Below are positions 7,575 through 14,089 of a stretch of DNA of 15,339 nt, piece after piece. Position numbers and translations under genes: made by a program. Origin of the DNA: Candidatus Ulvibacter alkanivorans (GTDB lineage Bacteria > Bacteroidota > Bacteroidia > Flavobacteriales > Flavobacteriaceae); the NCBI RefSeq assembly GCF_003333325.1, contig NZ_QOLC01000100.1:1-15339 (forward strand). The letters run 5' to 3'. The stretch's first letter is position 1, and every line of letters begins with the position of its first letter. The notes below the pieces were generated by a model. The model was not told the DNA's origin and made no database searches. It was given only the letters and a program-made list of their open reading frames with translations.

Positions 7575-8963
7575 ATGAAAAAAGACCTGGAACTATTTAC
7601 AAGAATAGCAAATTTGCTATTGGAGCATGAAGAAGAATCACCTGTAGTAGCTCCAATCCCGCCAAACGAACTATATGAGCAGCTTGACCTAGAACTCGAT
7701 ACAGCGCCAGCTTCCGAAGCATTCTTCGAAAAAACGCTAAAAGCACTGGTATTAAACACACCACGTACTGCCACTCGATTGTTCTTTAATCAATTGTTCG
7801 GTGGTAGAAATTCTAAAGCGACACTGGGTGATTTACTCGCCGTGTTGTTAAATAATAGCATGTATACGTATAAGGTCGCCGGACCACAGGTAGGAATCGA
7901 AAAAGAGATTCTAAAGCAGGTGTGCCGACAAATTGGTTATGGTAAGGACAGCAATGGAACGTTTGCACCCGGCGGATCCATGAGTAATTTTATGGCGCTG
8001 CTCATGGCGCGCGATGCCTATAATTCTAACATAAAGACCGAAGGAGTATCAGGGAAATTAACGCTTTATACTTCAACCGAATCTCATTATTCAGTTCCGA
8101 AGAACGCGGCATTCGCAGGAATTGGACGAGATCAAGTTCGGTATATCGAAACCAACGAAAAAGGGCAAATGAAAGTTTCTTTATTGGCCCAAACCATCGA
8201 AAAGGATATCGCAGCAGGCTACACTCCTTTTTTCGTAAATGCTACTGCCGGAACTACAGTTTTAGGTGCATTCGATGCAATCGAGCCTATTGCGGAGGTG
8301 TGCAAAAAGCACAAATTATGGTTACATATAGATGGAGCCTATTGTGGGAGTGTGATCTTTAGCGAATCGTACAAACATCTGGTTTCGGGACTACACCTCA
8401 GCGATTCCTTTAGTTTTAACGCGCATAAGATGTTGGGCACACCGCTTACTTGCTCAATTATCGTCACCCAACAGAAAAAACATTTATACGACTCCTTTTC
8501 GAACGATGCGGCCTACCTGTATCAAACCGATGGAGATGAATTTAACTTAGGTAAAACTTCTATACAATGCGGACGAAGGAACGATGCATTAAAACTTTGG
8601 ACCTTGTGGAAATCGGTAGGAACTACCGGACTTGAAGGCATCGTCGACCAACAGTTCGAGCTCGCCGATGTGGCCCGTGACTATATTCGCAATCACCCCG
8701 ATTACACCTTGTATAGTTTTGACGAATCAATTTCGGTTTGCTTTAATTACAAAGACGTTCCGGCTCAGGCGCTTTGTACGGCCCTCTATGAAAATGGCGC
8801 GTTGATGGTTGGCTTCGGAACCTTCAGAAATACCGAATTTATTCGATTGGTCACCATAAATGCCGGTAATAGTGAGGACGAAATTCTAGCGTTCTTCAAT
8901 GTTTTGGAAACGTTTGTGGAAAAGCATCCAACCTTTAAACAACCCGAGATCTTTCAGCAGTAA
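7575..8963 (+). CDS. Group II PLP-dependent amino-acid decarboxylase (glutamate/cysteine sulfinate decarboxylase-like)
   Basis: This is a cytoplasmic fold-type I PLP enzyme of 462 residues, normal for the pyridoxal-dependent decarboxylase family. RLFFNQLFGG (68-77) resembles the substrate-site FNQL segment of glutamate and cysteine sulfinate decarboxylases. PGGSMSN (132-138) helps bind the phosphate, H171 in SHYSVPKNA should stack on the PLP ring, D253 in HIDGAYCGS binds the pyridine nitrogen, and K285 in SFSFNAHK forms the Schiff base. All catalytic residues are present. The substrate cannot be read from the sequence: glutamate, aspartate, cysteine sulfinate and 2,4-diaminobutyrate are all handled by relatives. 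An AGAGGA lies 12 nt before the ATG, somewhat far for a Shine-Dalgarno. The gene follows the plug gene by 57 nt with no terminator seen, so co-transcription is plausible but not a functional link. Confidence 0.88.
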   Translation: MKKDLELFTRIANLLLEHEEESPVVAPIPPNELYEQLDLELDTAPASEAFFEKTLKALVLNTPRTATRLFFNQLFGGRNSKATLGDLLAVLLNNSMYTYKVAGPQVGIEKEILKQVCRQIGYGKDSNGTFAPGGSMSNFMALLMARDAYNSNIKTEGVSGKLTLYTSTESHYSVPKNAAFAGIGRDQVRYIETNEKGQMKVSLLAQTIEKDIAAGYTPFFVNATAGTTVLGAFDAIEPIAEVCKKHKLWLHIDGAYCGSVIFSESYKHLVSGLHLSDSFSFNAHKMLGTPLTCSIIVTQQKKHLYDSFSNDAAYLYQTDGDEFNLGKTSIQCGRRNDALKLWTLWKSVGTTGLEGIVDQQFELADVARDYIRNHPDYTLYSFDESISVCFNYKDVPAQALCTALYENGALMVGFGTFRNTEFIRLVTINAGNSEDEILAFFNVLETFVEKHPTFKQPEIFQQ

Positions 8964-8979
8964 AAGTTAAAAAATCGAT

Positions 8980-8987
8980 TATCTTTA
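8980..8987 (+). promoter_or_regulatory. Candidate -7 box very close to the DUF3667 start
   Basis: TATCTTTA matches TAnnTTTG except for the last base and ends only 4 nt before the GTG at 8992. If used, transcription would begin at or next to the start codon, giving a leaderless or nearly leaderless mRNA. No TTG lies at the right -33 distance, so support is weak and co-transcription from upstream remains possible. Confidence 0.3.
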
Positions 8988-8991
8988 CGAG

Positions 8992-10122
8992 GTGAGCACC
9001 AATAAACTTGTAAAGAGCAACAGCCGTAAAGCTACTAAATACCGAGGCGTCGAGTGCCTTAATTGTGGTCAGCCATTGGATTTAAGTGATGTCTATTGCC
9101 CATATTGCTCTCAACTAAATAGCACCAAGCAGCTTTCATTTAAAGACTTTTTTGGCGAATTCATTAACAGTATTGTAAGCTATGATTCACGTCTGCGATA
9201 TACCGTTAAAGACCTCCTTTTTAGACCGGGAACTATCACATATAATTACGTTACCGGCAGGCGGTTGCGATATGCGAATCCGTTTCGTTTTTTCTTAAGT
9301 GTTTCTATTATCTATTTTATTCTGAACGGCTTGATCTCGACGTTTATTCCTTCGGAAACACCTGTCAATTTTAACAAGAGCAACGATTCTGTTGTTACCT
9401 ATTCGTATGGCGAAGATACCTACGACTTGGAGGGACAAAAAATCACGGAAGACGCTAACAAAGCAATTTCAGCAGATTCGATCGACCCAGCATCAGTTGC
9501 GGTCGAGAATGATACTACCGAAAAAGAACTCGATTATATTTCAGAAAAAGACCTTGACACCTTATCGGCAGGGGAGCGAATCACCAGACGTATTATACTG
9601 TATAACGATTTTTACAAAAAGCACGAGGTGAACGATGCATCGACAGCCTTAAAAAGCTTAAATCATGAAAATACGTGGTTCAATCGGTGGCTATACCAAA
9701 AGACCGATGTTATAGACCGAATTAAGAACAACCCTATAAAATTTGCTAATTATTTAGCCGCTAAGATCCCTTTTTTCTTATTCTTTTTCACTCCATTTTT
9801 TGCATTGTTCTTTTGGTTGCTCTATTCTCGCAAAAGGTACAGCTATATTGAACATATGATCTTTATCTTTCATATTTTCAGTTTTCTCTTTTTGGCCATG
9901 CTCCTCTGTTTGCTTCCCGATCTACTTATAGGGGAAGATGTATTAATGGGAATTACTCTTATGCTTATAGGCCCCTTTTATTTTTACAAGGCCTTACGAA
10001 ATTTTTACAAACAAGGCCGTTTTGTCACATTGATTAAATTTGTATTTTTAAACATCATTTTTTGGTGTAGCGCAAGTATTGCAGCGATACTATTTTTCGC
10101 TATTACCGCAGCGGTGTATTAG
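8992..10122 (+). CDS. DUF3667 family membrane protein with N-terminal zinc ribbon
   Basis: The molecular function is unknown. The 376-residue protein begins with a zinc-ribbon-like motif, C22-x2-C25 (ECLNCGQ) and C36-x2-C39 (YCPYCSQ). A conserved region follows with LRYTVKDLLFRPGTI (68-82) and GRRLRYANPFRFFLS (89-103), which I recognise as the DUF3667 signature. A first membrane helix covers about 98-119, then a polar, acidic segment of about 135 residues, then four more helices (about 258-278, 288-312, 317-333, 346-372). The start is GTG: the frame is closed by a TAA at 8968 and there is no ATG before the zinc ribbon. ApaG starts 1 nt after the stop. The polar segment between helices is poor in recognisable motifs. 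Confidence 0.85.
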   Translation: MSTNKLVKSNSRKATKYRGVECLNCGQPLDLSDVYCPYCSQLNSTKQLSFKDFFGEFINSIVSYDSRLRYTVKDLLFRPGTITYNYVTGRRLRYANPFRFFLSVSIIYFILNGLISTFIPSETPVNFNKSNDSVVTYSYGEDTYDLEGQKITEDANKAISADSIDPASVAVENDTTEKELDYISEKDLDTLSAGERITRRIILYNDFYKKHEVNDASTALKSLNHENTWFNRWLYQKTDVIDRIKNNPIKFANYLAAKIPFFLFFFTPFFALFFWLLYSRKRYSYIEHMIFIFHIFSFLFLAMLLCLLPDLLIGEDVLMGITLMLIGPFYFYKALRNFYKQGRFVTLIKFVFLNIIFWCSASIAAILFFAITAAVY

Positions 10123-10123
10123 T

Positions 10124-10510
10124 ATGGTACAGCAGGTAACTCAAGGAATAAAGGTCTCGGTAGAAACTCGTTTCGAAGGCACATTTTATACAGATTATAA
10201 AATGCAATATGCTTTTAAATATACCATAACCATCGAAAACCTTAGTAAAGATGCTGTCCAACTTACATCGAGATATTGGTTAATCAAGGATGCCTTACAT
10301 AAAAACGAAATTGTAGAAGGTGAAGGTGTTATTGGCAAAAAACCGGTTATTCAACCCGGAGACCGTCACACATACAGTAGCGGCTGTTTGCTTCATGCAC
10401 CCATTGGGTCTATGCAGGGTCACTACACCATGGTAAATCTTTCCTCAACTAAAGAACTAAAGGTGTCTATTCCGGTGTTTAAGCTTAGTGCTCCATTTTC
10501 GATAAATTGA
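10124..10510 (+). CDS. apaG: ApaG family protein
   Basis: ApaG proteins are small single-domain beta-sandwich (fibronectin type III-like) proteins. Enterobacterial mutants were linked to Co2+ resistance and Mg2+ efflux, and the domain also occurs in eukaryotic F-box and PDIP38 proteins; the biochemical role is unsettled. The 128-residue length fits the family. Family motifs visible are YTITIENLS (33-41), the loop GEGVIGKKPVIQPGD (66-80) and the C-terminal YSSGCLLHAPIGSMQGHYTM (83-102). The start at 10124 was chosen over an in-frame ATG at 10079 because it gives the normal family N-terminus (MVQQVTQGI) and avoids a 44-nt overlap with the upstream gene. With a 1-nt gap after DUF3667, the two are almost certainly co-transcribed. 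Confidence 0.93.
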   Translation: MVQQVTQGIKVSVETRFEGTFYTDYKMQYAFKYTITIENLSKDAVQLTSRYWLIKDALHKNEIVEGEGVIGKKPVIQPGDRHTYSSGCLLHAPIGSMQGHYTMVNLSSTKELKVSIPVFKLSAPFSIN

Positions 10511-10511
10511 T

Positions 10512-11522
10512 CTAAGCAGATCGTGACTTAAATCCGGCTGCAAATTGCGCAAAAGTTGCAACTCGTTTGAATTGTATTTTCGATCCATTTTGGATAACAT
10601 GACAATGAGCACAATGAGAATCGTAAGTAAATCGATACGTTGTATTCGGTTCAAAGTTTTCAGAATAAAAAACCCCATCAAAATCAGTGATACAATCTTC
10701 ATTATACCTGCGAATTCTAAAATGATGCCTCGGCAAGTCCGTTTCAACCAGCTCGAACCAGGCCGAACTCCCAATACCTTCTAATTTTTGAGCTAATGGA
10801 GGAACTCGAGCAATAGATACACCCGGTTTTTCTGTGCGTGCCTTGTCAAAATAATTTAGAATGTTTTCCTTAAATGCAGATCCTTTATACCGTTGTATGT
10901 CACCATCAATTAACTCATACATTTTTTGATTGGTCGCTGCTTTTTCCACATTTCCAACCGTACTAGGCGTAAATAATTTATTAAAACGCAACGCTCTTTT
11001 TAAGCGGCTACTGCTCGTTGCCGCCATTAGTGTATCGGTCACAAACCTAGAACAATTGCTGCCCTTTCGAGTAAATGCACCATACGGTATATTAGCACGA
11101 GATTGAAATCTCTCGATAATTGCCATGGCCTTTTTATAATCAACGGTATCACACACAGAGGCTACTAGTCTTCCATTGCCATGCGTTTTGTCGGGATTAT
11201 CGGCAATCCACTTTAAAAAACGATCTAAGTTTTGCAAGCGATATGTTTCTGAAAGCTCGGCCGCAAAGGGTATCTCCAATTCAGCATCGGTATGAGCACT
11301 CCGCACTCTTCCATATCCGGTTGGAGTTATATAGCGTCCAAAATCGTAATAGGTAGCATGACCCGAGCTGTTTTCGATAAGTATGATTGCGGCATGACCT
11401 GCTTTTATGTATTCTCGTGTTCCCAAGCCTACAAGTGGCAACAATTTGCAAATAAACTCATCACTCATGGTGACATAGGTATCCGGAAACGCAAGTACGA
11501 TTATTTTTCCTGTAGGTCTCAA
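10512..11522 (-). CDS. DUF6695-like protein, probable permuted papain-fold (NlpC/P60-like) protein
   Basis: I recognise this tentatively as a DUF6695-type protein. The order of likely catalytic residues, an early His (H43 in KAGHAAIILIE, with H55 and D60 after it) followed by a later Cys (C157 in GSNCSRFVTD), is that of permuted papain-like folds such as LRAT/YiiX, where His precedes Cys. That suggests, but does not prove, a hydrolase or acyltransferase. No signal peptide is evident. The C-terminal region (about 250-336) looks like a second domain and contains an HCAHCH cluster at 303-308. The start is TTG at 11522, overlapping the TGA of the upstream NRDE gene (TTGA). I keep it because the KIIVLAFPDTYV stretch before the first ATG (11468, M19) looks conserved; if wrong, the protein starts at M19. 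Its stop is 1 nt from that of convergent apaG. Confidence 0.7.
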   Translation of the reverse strand: MRPTGKIIVLAFPDTYVTMSDEFICKLLPLVGLGTREYIKAGHAAIILIENSSGHATYYDFGRYITPTGYGRVRSAHTDAELEIPFAAELSETYRLQNLDRFLKWIADNPDKTHGNGRLVASVCDTVDYKKAMAIIERFQSRANIPYGAFTRKGSNCSRFVTDTLMAATSSSRLKRALRFNKLFTPSTVGNVEKAATNQKMYELIDGDIQRYKGSAFKENILNYFDKARTEKPGVSIARVPPLAQKLEGIGSSAWFELVETDLPRHHFRIRRYNEDCITDFDGVFYSENFEPNTTYRFTYDSHCAHCHVIQNGSKIQFKRVATFAQFAAGFKSRSA

Positions 11523-12220
11523 AGAGTAACGTTTGTTATGGATTGTTTCTGAAGATCTTCATATCGCATCGAAATAGAATCTTTCTTTAAGACTTGGGTA
11601 ATACTTTTGGTCTTCACAAAACCACGGTCCATAACAAGATCGGTACGCTTATCTCCTTCCCCAGTGTTTTTGTGAAAATGCAATAATTCTTTTTCTGAAG
11701 GTTTCAAATGTTGAAACAGAAACGATGAGAACCATGCTTCTCTTTTCTTTTTAATCTCAGGCGTATAAAGTAAGGAAGAAGACCAAATAGCTGGTGCCAA
11801 CGGTTTCTCTGTAAAATGAGAGTGTTCACCATCCCATACTAATTCGAAAAGTTTTAATTGTGAAGCCCAATCGGCCATAATTAAAGTAAATGGTTCAATA
11901 CCGTTAAAATCAAAAGCATTAATGGTGGGAATTGCATCTTTAGTGGTTAGCAATGTCGTTACAATAACACCTCGGCTCATACGATATTCTGGAGCCCGTT
12001 GGTGCGCTGTAAACCCACCGTTTAACAAACATATTAGACGCTGTTGTTCACTTAAACCAATCCAGGTTCCACCGGCCAATTCGTCTTTAGGAAACACTAA
12101 CTGCACCCCTTCTTTTTTATAAACAGTAGGAGGCAATGTGGTACGATCGGGTGCCTCATCCCGGTTTGAGGTCAATACAAACTTATTAGATGCAATTGGA
12201 ACAAAAGTAACTGTACACAT
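11519..12220 (-). CDS. NRDE family protein (TANGO2-like)
   Basis: This is a 233-residue member of the NRDE/TANGO2 family, named for the Asn-Arg-Asp-Glu motif, seen here at residues 19-22 (LTSNRDEAPDR). The N-terminus MCTVTFVP puts Cys at position 2, the layout of Ntn-type hydrolases in which Met removal exposes a nucleophilic cysteine. Further family stretches are DELAGGTWIG (46-55) and LLNGGFTAH (65-73). The start at 12220 is preferred over an in-frame ATG at 12244 because only it places Cys2 next to the initiator Met. Eukaryotic TANGO2 has been linked to heme and acyl-CoA metabolism; the bacterial role is unknown. It overlaps the downstream DUF6695-like gene by 4 nt, so the two are translationally coupled. 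Confidence 0.9.
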   Translation of the reverse strand: MCTVTFVPIASNKFVLTSNRDEAPDRTTLPPTVYKKEGVQLVFPKDELAGGTWIGLSEQQRLICLLNGGFTAHQRAPEYRMSRGVIVTTLLTTKDAIPTINAFDFNGIEPFTLIMADWASQLKLFELVWDGEHSHFTEKPLAPAIWSSSLLYTPEIKKKREAWFSSFLFQHLKPSEKELLHFHKNTGEGDKRTDLVMDRGFVKTKSITQVLKKDSISMRYEDLQKQSITNVTL

Positions 12221-12312
12221 AAATACAAGGTCTACATTGATCATGGAAACTTACAAAAAAGGATGCAATTTGTTTGGCTTGGAGATAAAAACTAAGCATA
12301 GAAACGATATAA

Positions 12313-12336
12313 AGCTGCCTCTCCTTGGAGGCTGCT
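12313..12336. repeat. Imperfect inverted repeat upstream of the pruA promoter
   Basis: AGCTGCCTC at 12313-12321 pairs with GAGGCTGCT at 12328-12336 with one T-T mismatch, around a 6-nt loop. Neither strand has a T-run after it, so it is not a standard intrinsic terminator. It ends 17 nt before the -7 box at 12354 and so covers the region where the -33 element would lie. It could be an operator or simply an RNA hairpin from readthrough. Confidence 0.4.
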
Positions 12337-12353
12337 CCCAACCAAAATATTTG

Positions 12354-12361
12354 TATCTTTG
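12354..12361 (+). promoter_or_regulatory. Candidate -7 box of the pruA promoter
   Basis: TATCTTTG is a full match to the Bacteroidota -7 consensus TAnnTTTG. It ends 38 nt upstream of the pruA ATG, implying a leader of about 30 nt. The nearest upstream TTG (12325-12327) is 26 nt away, longer than the usual spacing, so the -33 element is unclear. Confidence 0.55.
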
Positions 12362-12399
12362 CCCTTCTTTAATAACCCACTAAACAAACTAAAACACCT

Positions 12400-14025
12400 A
12401 TGGGAAAAGGATTTTTTGAAGTACCGGTAGCCATCAATGAGCCAATCAATAGTTATGCTCCTGGAACACCGGAACGCGAGGAAGTTTTAAAAACATATAA
12501 AGCCATGTATAATAGCACGGTCGATGTGCCTTTATACATTAACGGAAAAGACATCACTACAGGTGATACAGCTACGATGGCGCCCCCACACGATCATAAA
12601 CACATATTAGGGACCTACCATAAAGCTGAAAAGAAGCACGTTCAAGAAGCCATAGACACTGCTTTAGAAGCGCGGAAAAAATGGGCTAACATGCCATGGG
12701 AGCAACGCGCAGGAATCTTTTTACGCGCCGCCGAACTAATTGCCGGTCCTTATCGCGCTAAAATTAATGCGGCTACTATGCTCGCACAATCAAAGACAAT
12801 CCATCAAGCAGAGATCGATGCTGCGTGTGAATTGATCGATTTCTTACGATTCAATGTACAGTTCATGACCGAGATCTATGCCGAACAACCCGAATCAACA
12901 TCTGGTGCGTGGAACCGATTAGAATACCGCCCATTAGAAGGGTTTGTATATGCCATTACGCCGTTCAACTTCACCGCTATTGCCGGAAATTTACCTGCAA
13001 GTGCTGCCTTAATGGGGAACGTAGTGATATGGAAACCAAGCGACAGCCAAGTATATTCTGCGAAAGTAGTACTGGACGTTTTCCGTGAAGCAGGCGTTCC
13101 CGACGGTGTCATAAATATGGTAATGGGCGATCCGATAATGATCACCGATACTGTATTGGCAAGTCCAGATTTTAGCGGGATCCATTTTACCGGTTCAACA
13201 CATGTCTTTAAAGATATTTGGCAAAAGATTGGAACCAATATCCATAACTACAAGACGTATCCGCGTATCGTAGGAGAAACCGGAGGTAAAGATTTTATTG
13301 TTGCTCACAAAACTTCAAATCCGAGGCAAGTGGCAACCGCAATAGCTAGAGGAGCCTTCGAATTTCAAGGACAAAAATGTAGTGCCGCTAGTCGTTGTTA
13401 TATTTCAGAAAGCATCTGGAACGAAGTAAAAGAATATCTTACTGCGGATATCAACTCATTTAAAATAGGATCTCCGGAAAATATGGAGAATTTTGTCACG
13501 GCAGTGATCCATGAAGGTTCTTTCGATAAATTAGCCAGTTATATCGATAATGCAAAAAAAGACGACAACGTAGAAATTATAGCCGGAGGCAAGTACGATA
13601 AGAGCGAAGGATACTTTATTCATCCAACCGTTATTAAAACAGAAGACCCCAAGTACACGACCATGTGTACCGAATTATTTGGGCCGGTAGTTACAATTTA
13701 TGTCTTTGAGGATGCTAAGTGGAACGAAACTTTGAAATTGGTCGATGAGACCAGTGAATATGCGCTTACGGGAGCTGTTTTTAGTGAAGATCGATATGCA
13801 TTAGAAACTGCGGTTCGAGCACTTGAAAATGCAGCCGGTAATTTTTATATCAACGATAAACCAACTGGAGCTGTGGTTGGACAACAGCCATTCGGCGGTG
13901 CACGCGCAAGTGGAACCAACGATAAGGCAGGAAGCAAATTAAACCTGTATCGATGGATCTCCCCTCGTATGGTAAAAGAAACTTTTGTTTCACCAATCGA
14001 TTATAAGTATCCATTCTTAGGATAA
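12400..14025 (+). CDS. pruA: L-glutamate gamma-semialdehyde (1-pyrroline-5-carboxylate) dehydrogenase
   Basis: PruA oxidises glutamate-gamma-semialdehyde, the open form of P5C, to glutamate with NAD+, the second step of proline breakdown, in the cytoplasm. The 541-residue protein is a full-length stand-alone enzyme of the type found in Bacteroidota and eukaryotes, not a PutA fusion. Aldehyde dehydrogenase landmarks are ITPFNFTAIAGNLP (186-199), WKPSD (211-215), FTGS (263-266), the general base E293 in VGETGGKD, the nucleophile C327 in FQGQKCSAASR, ELFGPVVTIY (425-434) and the C-terminal QQPFGGARASGTNDKAG (495-511). The N-terminus MGKGFFEVPVAINEPI is typical of the flavobacterial form. No proline dehydrogenase gene is adjacent. 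Transcription ends at a strong terminator just downstream, so it appears monocistronic. Confidence 0.95.
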   Translation: MGKGFFEVPVAINEPINSYAPGTPEREEVLKTYKAMYNSTVDVPLYINGKDITTGDTATMAPPHDHKHILGTYHKAEKKHVQEAIDTALEARKKWANMPWEQRAGIFLRAAELIAGPYRAKINAATMLAQSKTIHQAEIDAACELIDFLRFNVQFMTEIYAEQPESTSGAWNRLEYRPLEGFVYAITPFNFTAIAGNLPASAALMGNVVIWKPSDSQVYSAKVVLDVFREAGVPDGVINMVMGDPIMITDTVLASPDFSGIHFTGSTHVFKDIWQKIGTNIHNYKTYPRIVGETGGKDFIVAHKTSNPRQVATAIARGAFEFQGQKCSAASRCYISESIWNEVKEYLTADINSFKIGSPENMENFVTAVIHEGSFDKLASYIDNAKKDDNVEIIAGGKYDKSEGYFIHPTVIKTEDPKYTTMCTELFGPVVTIYVFEDAKWNETLKLVDETSEYALTGAVFSEDRYALETAVRALENAAGNFYINDKPTGAVVGQQPFGGARASGTNDKAGSKLNLYRWISPRMVKETFVSPIDYKYPFLG

Positions 14026-14047
14026 GGGATCTAAATAATTTTTTCTG

Positions 14048-14076
14048 AAAGCACCTGTTCTACAGGTGCTTTTTTT
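14048..14076 (+). terminator. Intrinsic terminator after pruA
   Basis: AAAGCACCTGT (14048-14058) and ACAGGTGCTTT (14062-14072) form a perfect 11-bp stem with a 3-nt loop, followed by an unbroken T-run to 14076. It begins 22 nt after the pruA stop and is the only textbook intrinsic terminator in the window. It also argues against the in-frame upstream ATG at 14066 as the Nudix gene start, since that ATG lies in the stem. Confidence 0.92.
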
Positions 14077-14077
14077 A

Positions 14078-14085
14078 TATCTTTT
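14078..14085 (+). promoter_or_regulatory. Candidate -7 box immediately before the Nudix gene
   Basis: TATCTTTT matches TAnnTTTG except for the last base and ends 4 nt before the ATG at 14090. Because a strong terminator precedes it, the Nudix gene needs its own promoter or readthrough. This placement would produce a leaderless or nearly leaderless transcript. No -33 TTG is visible, because that region is the terminator stem. Confidence 0.3.
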
Positions 14086-14089
14086 ACCT

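Larger units (their letters stand above)
12221..12399. promoter_or_regulatory. Divergent intergenic region between the NRDE gene and pruA
   Basis: This 179-nt stretch separates two genes that point away from each other and should contain both promoters. On the plus side there is a good -7 box at 12354-12361. A GC-rich inverted repeat lies at 12313-12336. I see no convincing minus-strand promoter; TAAGTTTC at 12253-12246 is a partial match. A plus-strand reading frame starting at 12243 (46 codons) runs through the pruA promoter and is not credible as a gene. Confidence 0.65.

Noticed and set aside
7514..7774. Minus-strand frame over the start of the decarboxylase gene
   Set aside because: It is low-complexity, Ser-rich and antisense to the start of a well-supported gene.
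12138..12383. Plus-strand frame starting inside the NRDE gene, with a 46-codon version from 12243
   Set aside because: It overlaps the NRDE start region and runs through the inverted repeat and -7 box of pruA. Its last residues simply translate the promoter, and nothing resembles a known protein.
12876..13238. Minus-strand open frame of 120 codons inside pruA
   Set aside because: It is antisense to the core of the aldehyde dehydrogenase and has no domain or promoter.
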